Below are positions 42,510-53,476 of a stretch of 64,000 nucleotides of DNA, piece by piece; position 1 is the stretch's first letter, and every line of letters begins with the position of its first letter. Location of the stretch: the NCBI GenBank assembly GCA_043228905.1, contig JBHGNT010000017.1, positions 15,438,001 through 15,502,000 of the forward strand. The letters run 5' to 3'. The notes below the pieces were generated by a model. That model was not told where the DNA came from and searched no databases. It saw only the letters and a list, made by a program, of their open reading frames with translations. The position numbers and the translations under genes were made by a program. This DNA is from Azolla caroliniana. Lineage: Eukaryota > Polypodiophyta.

Positions 42510-44989
42510 TCAAACTATTTGTGCCTTTGTCAAAGGGCCATGCGCTAATGCCTCTTCATCTTCCTCAAACCCTTGCATTTGCACTTGTTGAAGTTTGTAA
42601 AACTTTGTCGCTGCCGCCCGCTTTCTCATCGACTTTACACCAATAAGAATGCCGATCGCCACCACCACCACTATGGCAACTGGAAGATACCACTGTAATG
42701 TAAAGAAAACAAGAGATTTGCTTTAATGCCAGTGAAGTAACTCTCAAGTGCTAATGTACTCACCCATTTGAAAAGATCTTGGGTGTATCAGCATAGCAGA
42801 TTGAATAGGGAGAGCACCACTTATATACAGCTTGGATGGGTACCACCACTTAAGGTGAGGTGTTCAATGATAGAATTTAGAACAGGAAAGGGGTGAATTT
42901 TATTTGTGAGTGTTTCTTTAGGAGACCTTGAATGCATGAGATATAGAGATTTAACATCAAGCAAAGGTAACCCAAGCGTATAACAGAAATTAAGTTGCAA
43001 TCACCTCATCATGATCCTTGTGCTTATTAGTATTGAAGGATCCTGTCGGCTGCTTACCGCTGACAGAATCTGGATTAACACACAGACAAAAAAAAAAGTG
43101 TCATATAATGGAACTAGAGACTAGATGATATTACTAAACAAGAGGGAATAAATCCACAAGCAAATCTTACTTACTCTTTACTGTTGGCATTGAACAATCT
43201 TGGCTACCCTTCCAGTCAGCTGGACAATCACACGGGTCCTCAGCTTGTATGCATTCAGCATTGTGGAAGCAGTACGAATCGCCGCATGGTATTCCCTCTA
43301 ATTCACAATTTTCCCCCGCATACCCTTCTTCGCACAAACAAGTGTAAGTTTCCCCTTGGACAATCTCATTGCAAGTCCCATTTTGGCACCAGAAGCTGTT
43401 AGTACCATCGCACATGGTCCGAGGTATGTCGCAAAATTTACCCCTGAAAGAAGGTAATCAAGGGATCTCTCTCTCTCACACACTCTCTCCTGTCTCTCTC
43501 TCTCTCTCTTCTGTCTCTGTTGGCTTGGATGCTGATACCATGCCATCAAAGTCATAAAATTGACAGAATCCAAGTTCAATCTCTGGCTATGGGCTTGGCC
43601 CAGTCCCCCCAATTGATCATCATGGAAGATCCAAACAGTGAAATTCGGAAAGAAGGTTTGTTTTTTTCATTTCAGCTTTTACTTTTATATTTTGTTCTTC
43701 CATTTTAAAATCCCCCATGTACACAGTTGCCCCATTGCAGACATTAATATAACACCATCATTATCCTTCAAAGATTTACCCCACTGGAAAACCATATTTC
43801 TATTAACCGATAGACCTAGGTTGAAAATCATGCCAATTTACTCAATGGCTGTGAAGTGTAGGAGTTGAATTGCATGAAATTATCGTCTTTGTCGAACAAC
43901 CTCAGCAAAGTGAGTTATATCTGTTGGTTTGTCTCTGCCTCTGCCTCAGATAACCTCTGAGAACGAGAACGAATTCTATCTATCTCTCTTCCTTTCTTCA
44001 CACACATGCACATCCAGTAGCATTGTTCAGCATTAGGATCCGCATATCCAACCAGCAGTGTTGCTAGAAATCAGGATCCAAATCTATTACAAAATTACTC
44101 ATTCAACCTATTAAACATGATCAATTAATCAGAACATGTGGATTTATTCTCCATTCAAATCATATAGCTTCAGATCATGGATGCATCATATGATACATCC
44201 ATATAATATGTAAATTGAAATAATGGAGTCTACATGTATAGATCGTGTGCACAAAAAAGATCTTAAGACATTAGAGCACATACATAATGTGTTGTATGTA
44301 TGTACAGTGATGTGAAAGTATCTATGATGCAAGTATTGAAAAGTCTCTGTGTGTGTGTAAAGGTACTATCACGATTCAGATCATATCTGATCTGGAATAC
44401 CCATATAGTCGTGATGGGTATTTTCTGTGGGGTGAGTCGTATAATCTTCTGCTGTAAAGGTCCAAGGCAGTGAGGATAAATGTGTTCATATTATTCATAA
44501 TATACTATCTTGAACACATATAAGAACATACTGAATACACACATATTCAACAGAGTATATGCAAATTGCACATAATATGCATGCATGCATGCATTACTGC
44601 ACATATATAATACATAATGCACATTTACACACAATTTACAGCAGAAGGGAAACCCTGCCATTTCAGATCCAATGCAGTAAATTCAGGAAGTAAAACAGAA
44701 GAAGGAGAACAGAGAGAATGGAGATTTATAGCAGAATAAAGGTTTAAAGTGTGACTGTGAGTATGTGTGTGTGTGTGTGTGTGTGGAATTACCCCAAAAA
44801 TGATCGATCCCCAAGAAGCATTGTAGAATTGCTAGGAAGGTCACATATGCAGACACCATCGCTGCCGCAATTCTCTGTCCTGCATCTTGAATCGCAGTGC
44901 TGGGAAGCAAGGGAGGGAGGGGACATGGAGACAAGAAGGAGAAGAAGAGGGATGGTGATGAGAGAGGAGGAGGAAGAAGAAGAAGCCAT
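42510..44989 (-). CDS. EGF-like domain, single-pass membrane protein (4 exons)
   Basis: Exons join 44793-44989, 43175-43443, 43005-43069 and 42510-42692 with GT-AG introns into 237 residues. It has a signal peptide with a serine run and LLLLLV core (residues 1-29), then a cysteine-rich ectodomain with 'CDSRCRTENCGSDGVCICD', 'GKFCDIPRTMCDGTNSFWC', an EGF-type unit 'YTCLCEEGYAGENCE' and 'CFHNAECIQAEDPCDCPADW'. A short polar stalk leads to a single transmembrane helix 'WYLPVAIVVVVAIGILIGV', and a basic then acidic cytoplasmic tail ends KAQIV. This matches plant notch-like/EGF-like membrane proteins of unknown function. The frame is continuous over all junctions. The first intron (1.3 kb) carries CT and ATGC repeats. 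Confidence 0.85.
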
Positions 44990-45079
44990 AGCTGAATGTG
45001 AGAGAGAGGTCGGATGAAGCACTGTAGAGACGTGGGATATGGATGGATATCATCACACGGGGAACTTGCAGCTTCTTCT

Positions 45080-45080
45080 G

Positions 45081-45113
<33 letters not shown>
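45080..45113. repeat. (CAT)n microsatellite in the 5' region of the EGF gene
   Basis: About eleven CAT/ATC units lie roughly 95 bp upstream of the EGF-like gene start, probably inside its leader or promoter. Confidence 0.85.
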
Positions 45114-45114
<1 letters not shown>

Positions 45115-45213
45115 TGTGGCTCGATTGAATTGAATCGAGATTCGAACCCACGACCTCCTCTTCCCAAAAAGCCCACAAAGAAAAAGAATAACAAATTGAT
45201 CTCACACTATTTC

Positions 45214-45233
45214 CTATATATATATATATATAG
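45214..45233 (-). promoter_or_regulatory. TATA-like tract upstream of the EGF gene
   Basis: A TATATATATATA run lies about 225 bp upstream of the ATG at 44989 on the minus strand. It may be the core promoter if the leader is long. Weak evidence, since the tract is a simple repeat. Confidence 0.3.
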
Positions 45234-45417
45234 ATATACCATAGAGCTAGCTTTGCTTCACTTATCTTTTCTTTCCTACTTTTCGTCATGGAACCTCTCG
45301 AGAGAAGCCCAAGTGAAGGCCCCGATGATCCCTCCATCTGGGTCCTCGGAAAACCCGACCGTGACCGCTGGGCCCGAGCCCACAGACCCAATCTTCTAGG
45401 CACCAATGCCCTGGCTA

Positions 45418-45446
45418 CGGGTGGGTCGGGTCGGGTCGGGTCGGAT
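45418..45446. repeat. (GGGTC)n short repeat
   Basis: Four to five GGGTC units; a local GC-rich simple repeat in the region upstream of the EGF gene. Confidence 0.8.
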
Positions 45447-45504
45447 CAATCACACCCATCCCCATGTAACAATGAAAAGATGGATCGAGATAAGGGTCCT
45501 AGTA

Positions 45505-45687
45505 CTATGTCTTTGGTATTTTTGCCCTTATCTCTGCGTAAGTTGGACACTTGCATGTAAAGTGATACTCATCCTCTACCTCTATGTGACATAATCTATC
45601 TATCCTTTCCTCTCTAAGGACTCCATTAGTACGACCATTTCTCGATCTCATGTTCGTGAGATTATATTCTAAGTTGTCTAGTGGCAA
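45505..45687 (-). pseudogene. LINE ORF2 C-terminal zinc-finger fragment
   Basis: The minus strand reads 'NLTNMRSRNGR', 'REERIDRLCHIEVEDEYHFT' and 'CKCPTYAEIRAK'. This is the zf-RVT-like tail of plant non-LTR elements ('R.C..C....EDE.HFLF.CP.Y..IR'). No RT remains upstream in this place. Confidence 0.7.
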
Positions 45688-45773
45688 CCCTTAGTGCATT
45701 TGGTAAGACTGTATCTAGATATTTTGGTCATGTAATAAAATCTAACTTAGAGAAATGTGTGAGGTGTTTAAGT

Positions 45774-45890
45774 CGAGAGCTGGATCGGCTGAGGAAGCCA
45801 AGAGCTGGATCAGATGGAGACCGATCGACTACGATCGGATTGGTTGAAGAAACCGAGAGCGGGATCGGATGAAGATCAATCGGCTAGGCC
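45774..45890. repeat. Degenerate GAGAGCTGGATCGGA repeats
   Basis: Three to four imperfect copies of a GAGAGCKGGATCGGATGRAG motif about 30-45 bp apart. Non-coding. Confidence 0.45.
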
Positions 45891-46017
45891 GAGTCAGATG
45901 GAATCCAACAAGCCGTTAGGGACCTATATTCCTATTTTAGTACATAAGACTATTATAGGTTATTAGTGTCAAGCTTAGTTAATGAGCATTCAAGTACTTG
46001 TCAATACTTTTGTTTTA

Positions 46018-46480
46018 TATAAACGGTTATGTTTGGTTTCAAGGCAAAGAAACCGAACCGTTTATATAAAACAAAAACCAAACCAAACCGTTTAGGAAAA
46101 GTTGACACCAAACTGAACCATTAAATAAAAAATTTAAACCTAACCATTTATGTCAAACTAATTAAACATCTAAATAAACAAAAATACATTAAATTAAATA
46201 AGCATTTAAGTTAAATTTATTAAATCAATAAAATAATTTAATTGAACCATTCAATTAAATAAACATTTATAAATTAATTAAATCAATAAAAAATCATTAA
46301 TTAAACTATTAAGGTAAAAAAAAAAGTTTGCCAAAAACCTATAAACCCGAGGTTTAGAACCGAAACCGAACTTATTATCAAAAATCCAAACCATTAATTT
46401 TTTTTGGAATGGTCAATAAACCGTTAAACAATAGCTTAATAGTTTGGTTCGGTTTGAGTTGAAACCGTGCCCATTGCTAC
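46018..46480. mobile_element. AACCGTTTA-rich MITE-like element B
   Basis: Rich in AACCGAACCG, AAACGGTT and GGTTCGG words in both orientations, like elements A and C. The right end GAAACCGTGCCCATTGCTACTT resembles the end of element A. The left end is not resolved. It abuts the left LTR of copia-3. Confidence 0.45.
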
Positions 46481-46483
46481 TTC

Positions 46484-46696
46484 TGTCAGTCCTAGGGCTT
46501 GTATAAAAGTGCTCATTGAGCACGTCATATGTACAGAGTGTTGATTATTTTGAATTAAGTATTGTTGTCTGCTCTCTTTGTCTCTCTCTCATATTGTGTA
46601 TCTACATTCTCTGTGTTTACCTAACTGTTATACTTTCGGATAACCGACTATGTACTTTGTGTCTTCCGCATACACTTCTGCGCATATTCTTTTACA
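46484..46696 (+). repeat. 5' LTR remnant of an older copia (copia-3)
   Basis: Runs from TGTCAGTCCTAG to CTTTTACA, has a TATA box (GTATAAAAG near 46502) and is followed by a PBS. Its 5' end may be truncated by the adjacent repeat, so full length is unknown. Confidence 0.65.
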
Positions 46697-46708
46697 TGGT
46701 ATTAGAGC
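46697..46708 (+). other. Primer-binding site of copia-3
   Basis: TGGTATTAGAGC directly follows the LTR end CA. It is the copia variant complementary to initiator methionine tRNA, on the plus strand. Confidence 0.8.
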
Positions 46709-46788
46709 ACAAGAGTTGAGAATCCTCTACATCTAACCGAAAAGCAAAGACTACACAAAGACATTCCTTCTTCTGGAACAACAAGAAC

Positions 46789-46826
46789 ATGGACATCTCA
46801 CTTCCGACAAAGAAGCTCACCAGAAG
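46789..46826 (+). pseudogene. copia-3 gag, start (split by copia-2)
   Basis: The first 13 codons begin 'MDISLPTKKLTR'. The frame is interrupted by the copia-2 insertion and continues at 51865 with 'SNYVSRSYKMH', the expected gag N-terminus ('KL.R.NY..W.YKM'). Confidence 0.75.
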
Positions 46827-47096
46827 TGTAAAGAAAGGAGAGTGATTGTATGCAGCGGTAGGACTATGTGTGTGTGTATGAGCACTTATGAGAAACAGAG
46901 AGAGAGAGAGAGAGAGAGAGTCTTAAGATGAGAAAACTATGTATTACTTCCAACAGTAACAAAGTTACAATAGGTTGGTTTAAATACCAACTAAACTAGG
47001 GCAAGGGCCCTTTCTACTATTTACAAAACTAGCCTGGTATGTCCATGAGCTAGTGTGAAACCTATTTCTATGGGAAGTTGAGTTTGATTCTCAAGA
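46827..47096 (-). repeat. 3' LTR of copia-2
   Basis: Partner of 51563-51864. It differs by a shorter GA tract, loss of part of a TG run, a short CCTGGTATGTCC insertion and point changes. Confidence 0.9.
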
Positions 47097-47247
47097 CGCC
47101 CCTTCGAACACAACTTCCGGATATCGAAAAATTGTTTCGGATCGGTCTTCAGAACGCTTCAAACTTCGATTGTTCGGCTTTTCGGTTGCGTACTCCTTGT
47201 TCGGCTTCGATCAATCAATCGGTTCATTGTTCTGTACTCCCCCTCAA

Positions 47248-48838
47248 GCTCGGCTGGTCGAGAATAGATAGGCCAAGGTTCGACGCGAACTCCCGCAGCT
47301 TGTTGATACCCAGGGCTTTCATGAAAATGTCAACTACCTATAGATTCGTGTTGATGTGGTGTAAGTCTATATCTCCGGCTTGCATGCATTCGTAGATGAA
47401 GCGGTAGTGCACTTTGACATGCTTAGTTTGTACGTGGAATACGGGGTTCCGCGCCAGATAGATACTGCTCATGTTGTCGTAGTATAGACGAATCAAATCA
47501 TTGATGGGTATGCCCAGATCCTTCAGTATACGCTTGAGCCATACGGCTTCGCACGCGGCGACCACCGTGCCCCTGTATTCGGCCTTCGTGCTCAACAGTG
47601 CGATTGTCGGTTGCTTGTTGCTACTCCATGAGATTGCTTTGCTACCGAGGGAGAAGACGAATCATGATGTTGACCGTCTATCCGCTTTATAACCTATCCA
47701 GTCCGCGTCTGTGTACCCTTCGAGTCAAATTATCGTATTTGACATGTATTTGATGTCGTAATCCATCGTACCACTGGCATACCGAAGTACCCTCTTTACG
47801 CAATCAAGATGAAGGTTTCACGGATTCTGCATGAATTGGCTAAGTAGGCCAACCGAATAGCTTAGGTCGGGTCGCGTAATGGTTAGGTAGATGAGGTTGC
47901 CGATCAATTGGCGATACTGAGTTGGCTCGCACTCGACTGTTCCAGAATCGATATCAAGCTTGAGATTACGGTCAAGCGGGGTGGACACAGGTTTGCACTC
48001 CATCATGCCAAACTTGTAGAGTAAGTTGAGGACGCAGTGTGGTTGTGAGATCATTATCCCGACTGGTGTCCAAATTACTTCGATGCCTAAGAAGTTATGG
48101 AGCTCGTGAAGGTCTTTCATTTCGAATCTACCGGAGAGAAGTGATTTGACCTTGTTAATCTCGGCAAGCTCCTTTCCTCTGCTGACCAAATCATCCACGT
48201 ATAGGACGATGAAGGTTAGGCTATCTTACTCGTTTTGGATGTATAGAGAATTATCAGATTTTGACATTCAAAATCTGATTTGATGAAGATATTGCGTGAT
48301 CTTCGAATGCCACACACGCGATGCTTGTTTGAGGTCATAGAGTGGCTTCTTGAGTCGGCACACGACATTAGGATGATGGCACGATTCAAAGTCGGGTGGT
48401 TGGATCATGTACACTTCCTCCTCTAGTTCCCATTGGAGGAAGGCGTTCTTCACGTCCATCTGATGGAGGTGCCACCCTATTGTTGCTCCAATTGCAAGCA
48501 CGGTTCGCACAATGGGGCACAGTTGTCATCTTTGCCGGCGGGTCAAAGGTCTCTTCGTAGTCAACTCCGTGCATTTGTGTGTATCCTTTTGCAACAAGCC
48601 ATGCTTTGAAGTGATTTATGGAGCCGTTGGCATTGTGTTTCACTTTGTAAATCCATCGGCAGCCAATCGCTTTCTTGTGCGAAATGTGAGGAATGAGATC
48701 CCATGTCTCGTTTTTGCATAGGGCTTGCATTTCTTCATTCATCACGTCGACCCATCGCAAATCCTTTACGACTTCGAAAAAGGTTTCCGGCTCCCGTATT
48801 GATGTTACCTTCATCATAAAGGCGTAATGATACGCCAT
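47248..48838 (-). pseudogene. copia-2 reverse transcriptase and RNase H
   Basis: RT wording 'AIGCRWIYKVKHNANG', 'YTQMHGVDYEETF', 'HQMDVKNAFLQWELEEEVYM', 'KKPLYDLKQASRVWHSKI', then 'MDDLVSRGKELAEINKV' and 'ATPVGIMISQPHCVLNLLYK'-like text, and RNase H 'KAEYRGTVVAACEAVWLKRI' with 'YYDNMSSIYLARNPVF'. Frame changes near 48250 and 48520 and a stop just before the YVDD box break it. Confidence 0.85.
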
Positions 48839-48886
48839 GTAATTGTTGTAGCCGAATCAGCTTACGGGGTTCTTTTCACGAGTGGA

Positions 48887-50241
48887 TCAGCGGAGCTTCT
48901 CGTTTGTGGATACTAAGGCTTTCATCGCTCCATTTGTCCAGATGTCAAGGGCTTCGAACTCACTATCGAGGGAGTGAGTCGATTCGTTGCCGTTGAAGTG
49001 ATCGTCTTCATACTCTGGCATTTTCGCCTTCCCTTTCTCCAGCTTCGGACTCGGTCGAGATGTGCTTTGATCACTCGGAGGTTCTTGTGGCCCATTTATT
49101 TGGGTCGTGATTGGACTTTCGTCGACCCTAAACCCTAAACCCTTGCCTCTATTTCGATGTATTCCGGGTCGAGTGGAGTCGGAGTCGAGGTTGTCTCTGG
49201 TGCGTACCAGGATGCGAACTCGTCGAAAACGACATCTCGACTTGTTTGAACTTTTCGGGTAGATGGATTGTAGCATTTGCACCCCTTTTGTTTGAGCGAG
49301 TACCCCACGAGGATACATTTCTCTGACTTCAGGTCGAGCTTTTGTTGCGTATCATCAAGAATATGCACATAAGTGATTGAGCCGAAAATACGAACATGTG
49401 ATAAGTCCGACTTCTTACCAAGAAACTTCTCGTGGGGGCTTGCATCGTGTACTCCCGAGGTTGTGCACCTTTTCATGAGGTATACGGTCGTGTTCATCGC
49501 GTCTGCCCAGTATTATTTCGGCAAGTTCTTCTTGTTCATCATTGCTGGTGCAACCTCTACTATGTGCTAGTTCTTCCGCATGGCTACGCCATTTTGCTGA
49601 GGTGTGTGATGACATGAAAATTCTCATCGAATTCCTTCATTTCGGAGATACGTCATAAACTCATCTGAGAAATATTCTTTGCCTCCATCTGATCGAAGGC
49701 AGAGTACGTGCCAACTTGTAGTTTTTTTGAATTCGGCTTTGAACCTCTGGAAGTGTCCGAACACTTCGCTTTTCTGTCTCATCGGGTAGATCCAGGTGTG
49801 CCTGGAGAAGTTGTCAATGAATGTGATGTAATATCGGCATCTGCCGAGTGTGGTTGTCTAGGCCGGTTCCCATACATCGGAATGTACAATATCCAGGATC
49901 CCTTTGCTCACATTCCGCTCTTTTGGGAATGGATGTTGGCATTGCTTTCCGAACTGGCACGGTTTTTGAATTGTACGAGTCGTAATCTCCTTTGCAGTAA
50001 AGTTCGGGAGTCTGATTACGACTCCTTTCGATTTCATGTTCTGAATCTTTTGGAGATTGATGTGACCAATTCTCTTGTGCCACAAGTTTAGGTCGGTTTT
50101 GACTTTGAGGCCCTTTGCAAACATGGTCGATTTTATCTCGTTTGATTCGAGGACAAACATACGGCCTTCACGACGGTCGTGAGCTACGACTTGATCACCT
50201 CTTTCGATAAAGCACCCATCATTGTTGAATCGTACTTGCAT
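48887..50241 (-). pseudogene. copia-2 integrase
   Basis: Reads 'LNLWHKRIGHINLQKIQNMK', 'KPCQFGKQCQHPFPKERNVS', 'KGILDIVHSDVWEPA' (the HSD region lost in copia-1), 'WIYPMRQKSEVFG', then 'MNTTVYLMKRCTTSGVHDAS' and 'LDLKSEKCILVGYSLKQKG'. Several frameshifts occur (around 49600-49870). A short telomere-like insertion lies in the linker at 49126-49142. Confidence 0.82.
49126..49142. repeat. Interstitial telomere-like repeat (CCCTAAA)2
   Basis: CCCTAAACCCTAAACCC, plant telomere sequence, sits inside the copia-2 linker. The homologous part of copia-1 (26640-26690) has unrelated sequence and about 20 more bases there. Confidence 0.9.
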
Positions 50242-50415
50242 TCCTTGTTCGACAATCTAGCCAATCGAGACCAGGTTTTTTGTGATGGTAGGCACATGCA
50301 GTACGTTCCTGAGGTAGGTTTGTTTGTCGTCGTTTCCGAATGGGACGTTCCCGATATGTTGTATTGGATGAGTCATGTCATCGTCTGTCTCAACATATCC
50401 AAGATGTTTGGGTTT

Positions 50416-51420
50416 TCATAATTCCCGAAACCAATCTTCATGAGATGTCATGTGGCCGGATGCTCCCGAGTCAACAAACCATACATTCTCTGAGGGCGTG
50501 GTGCTTGTTTCACCTTGTGTCGCCATTGAGTGCACTTTGTGCCTCATCATGAACATTCCGCTACAATCGTCGTAGTCGGAATTCGATGCATAATTCGTGA
50601 ACATTCTGCTACGATTGTCGTAGTTGGAATTCGATGCGTAGTTCGTGAGTTGTCCGCTAGTTGAAGCCGACTCTCGCTTCTTCTTTCGGCACTCCTCTTC
50701 GTGATGACCCCCCCTTCTGCCAAACTCTCTGGGATTGTTCCTGTCCGCTTGCCATTGGTGGCAGTTATGCTCTTGGGTCTGCTGACCGTGACGGCCTTGT
50801 CCGAATTGACCTCTATTTCCATGACCGAAATTTCTTCCATCATCCAACTGGGAGTAGAGCATCTGACTCTCTAGTGCATTGCTCCTTTGTCGGGCCTGAT
50901 TTTCCTCGACCAACAATATTGACTGGAGATCAAAAAAGGTGGGAGGATTCTCTCTTGCGAGGACAACAGACCTTATTGCGTTGAATCGAGGTGCCAAGCC
51001 TCTGAGGCATATCTGCACCATTTCTTCATCGTCAATGCCAACATTGATCAACCCGAGGGCATCGCACAGATCCTTGATCTTCAAGGCGTAGCTGCCAATT
51101 GACATGTCCCTTTGTTGAATGCCATTCAACTCTTGACGAAGCTGGAGCTTGCGGGCAACCGTATTGGCTGTGAAGATCCTCTTGAGATTGCCCCACGCTT
51201 CTTTCGGCGTTTTCGTCTCTCGAATATAGCCAAGCGTGTGATCATGTACGCATGATGCAAGACAATACAACACACGGCTTGCGGCCTGCTCCCAAACAGG
51301 ATAGTCGGCGTGTGTTGGGTTGGGCTGCGTTTCATGAGCTCCTTCAATATAGCTCCAGTATCCTTGTCCGACAAGGTACTGATGCATCTTGTACTCCCAA
51401 GATGCGAAGTTTGTCCTGTC
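50416..51420 (-). pseudogene. copia-2 gag and protease start
   Basis: Gag wording 'MHQYLVGQGYWSYIEGAH', 'EAWGNLKRIFTANTVARKLQ', 'LRQELNGIQQRDMSIGSYAL', a glycine-rich linker, and 'GRRGGHHEEECRKKK', where the first half of the CCHC knuckle has been deleted. A 16-residue unit 'TNYASNSNYDNRSRMF' is duplicated. It ends with the protease site 'VWFVDSGASGHMTSHEDWF'. A frameshift lies just upstream of MHQYL and a stop follows WFREL. Confidence 0.85.
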
Positions 51421-51550
51421 GAGCTTCTCCGTAGGAGAGCGTTTCCCATCTGAGTATTCATGATGATTTCTTCTCTGTTTCTTGAACCGGTTCTGTTGAT
51501 TGTCGGTATGTAGAACACCACAGTCAATTAGTGTTGATCAAAAAACCACA

Positions 51551-51562
51551 AGCTCTGATACC
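51551..51562 (-). other. Primer-binding site of copia-2
   Basis: TGGTATCAGAGC on the minus strand immediately next to the 5' LTR, identical to that of copia-1. Confidence 0.92.
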
Positions 51563-51642
51563 ATGTAAAGAAAGGAGAGTGATTGTATGCAGCGGTAGGA
51601 CTCTATGTGTGTGTGTGTGTGTGTGTGTGTATGAGCACTTAT

Positions 51643-51710
<68 letters not shown>

Positions 51711-51864
51711 AGATGAGAAAACTAGTATTACTTCCAACAGTAACAAAGTTACAATAGGTTGGTTTAAATACCAACTAAACTAGGGCAAGGGCCCTTTCTA
51801 CTATTTACAAAATTGAGCTAGTGTGAAACCTCTTTCTATGGGAAGTTGAGTTCGATTCTCAACA
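51563..51864 (-). repeat. 5' LTR of copia-2 with long (GA)n
   Basis: Direct partner of 46827-47096. It contains a ~60-bp GA tract (about 51647-51706) that is shorter in the other LTR. Confidence 0.9.
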
Positions 51865-53107
51865 AGAAGCAACTATGTATCTCGGTCATATAAGATGCAC
51901 TAGTATCTCCTCGGGACACGGATACTAGAGCTATGTCGAAGGAGCTAATGATGCAGCATCGGATGCGACACACAAGGACTTTTCGTCCTAGGAGCAGGTA
52001 ACAAGTAGAGTTATGTACTACTTCGTGTCCAATGTCAAAGAATAACCACCAAGCTACATCCAAGACGCCAAAACGCTAAAGGATGCTTGGGGAAATCTGA
52101 AGAAGATTTTCGCCGCAAGCACAACAACCAGAAAGCTATAGCTCAGACATGAGTTGAGAAATGTCTGACAAAAAGACATGACGATGGTTGATTACACCTC
52201 CAAGGTAAAGGAGATTTGCGACTGGCTCAGCTTCATCAACATGACGGTTGAAGAGGACAAGATGGTGCAAATTTGCCTTAGAGGTCTGGCGTAGAAGTTT
52301 GGATCATTCCGAACGACGATCTACACGAGCGAGAATACCTCGTCCTTCTTCGAGTTGTAGTCAATGCTTATTGTTGAAGAGAACCACATGGGTGCGTCGA
52401 CAAGCATGCACGCCGACAACAAGATGTTGTACACGGAGACTGATAGGCCCCGTGGTCATGGTGGATGAGGCAGGTCTGCATGTAGTGGAGGCGGCCAACA
52501 GGAGCAGAACCAAAGGCATAATAGAAATGCCGACAATAGTTCTAGACCCTCCACAAGCAGGGGGAGTCAAGGCAGTGTTAGAAGCCGACAAGGAAAGCCA
52601 ACGACAAATTGTTGGTATTGTAGCCGGAAGGGCCATAGAGAGAGTGAGCGTTGGAAGAAGCACGCCGATTCGGATAGAGTTGGATCGAGCCGGGGTGACG
52701 TAGATGTGCGTCAAAGATTGCACTACACTGAAGGCTTAGGTTAGGGCAAGCCGAAATGGGCCCAACCTTCGTAATGAAGCATAAAGCCAACTCGATGGTG
52801 ACGAGCACCTCGAAATCAAAGGAGGTGTGGTATGTGGACTCGGACGCATTGAATCACATGACGAACCATGAAGAAGGGTTCTCCTATCTCGAGAAGCTGG
52901 AGTAGCCGGTGGTCGTCGAAACCGACGACGATACTCCTCACCCTATCAAACATATCGGAGATGTCCCATTGAGCCATGTCGCCCAGAAAGGGATCATGAG
53001 GAGTGTCCTGCACGTCCAAACAATCACCAAAAGCTTGGTGTCGGTCGGATTTCATCGAAGAAGAAGGCAAGATCATTGCACAAAGGGCGTCGAGAAGGGA
53101 GGATCCT
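51865..53107 (+). pseudogene. copia-3 gag and protease, remainder
   Basis: Continues from 46826: 'SNYVSRSYKMH', 'DAKTLKDAWGNLKKIFAAST', 'KDMTMVDYTSKVKEICDWLS', 'EEDKMVQICLRGLA', a zinc-knuckle remnant 'CWYCSRKGHRESERW', then protease text 'DSDALNHMTNHEEGFSYLEK' and 'DDTPHPIKHIGDVPLS'. Many stops and shifts. The element ends abruptly at a poly-C run (53108-53122); integrase and RT are absent. Confidence 0.8.
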
Positions 53108-53262
53108 AACCCCCCCCCCCCCACATGTGATGATGCGTTCAACTCACGATCTGACCTTTTCCATTGCAAAATTTAGCATTTATGTATCATTTCCCGGAGA
53201 GAGAGGGCCAAACCCAAAGCTAGGCTTTGAGATAAATATTAAAGCCAAAGCCAAAGCCAAAG
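53108..53262. repeat. Poly-C run and (GCCAAA)n near the eIF6 promoter
   Basis: About 14 C residues follow the copia-3 fragment. A GCCAAA hexamer repeat (about 53236-53262) follows upstream of the eIF6 leader. Confidence 0.75.
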
Positions 53263-53331
53263 CCAAGACTAGATAGAGCCCAAGGGTGTTGGGGCTGATT
53301 GCTTGGGCGATACGTCTGAGTCTCTGTCTCT

Positions 53332-53348
53332 CCATATATATATATATA
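53332..53348 (+). promoter_or_regulatory. TATA tract of the eIF6 gene
   Basis: CCATATATATATATATACG lies about 130 bp before the eIF6 ATG, a plausible core promoter. A CT-rich leader follows. Confidence 0.45.
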
Positions 53349-53476
53349 CGAAAGTGTGTTTGTGATTGTCCGCCAAGTGTGAAACCAAGCTGCATCTCTA
53401 GGTCTCCTGCTCCTTCTGCTCCTGCTCCATCTTCTGCTTCTGCTTCCTCAGGAATCTTCTCTGCTCGCTCCCAGCC

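Larger units (their letters stand above)
46827..51864 (-). mobile_element. Ty1/copia retrotransposon, minus strand (copia-2)
   Basis: LTRs 46827-47096 and 51563-51864 (TGTAAAGAAAGG... to ...CTCAACA, mutated to CTCAAGA on the left) with a perfect AGAAG duplication (46822-46826, 51865-51869). PBS 51551-51562. It is homologous to copia-1 throughout, with the same order and similar wording, but more decayed. It has inserted into the gag of copia-3, so it is the younger of the two. Confidence 0.93.

Noticed and set aside
45120-45175. B-box-like GTGGGTTCGAATCTCGATTC on the minus strand, suspected tRNA gene
   Set aside because: No A box or acceptor stem at the right distance and no cloverleaf can be drawn; at most a half tRNA relic.
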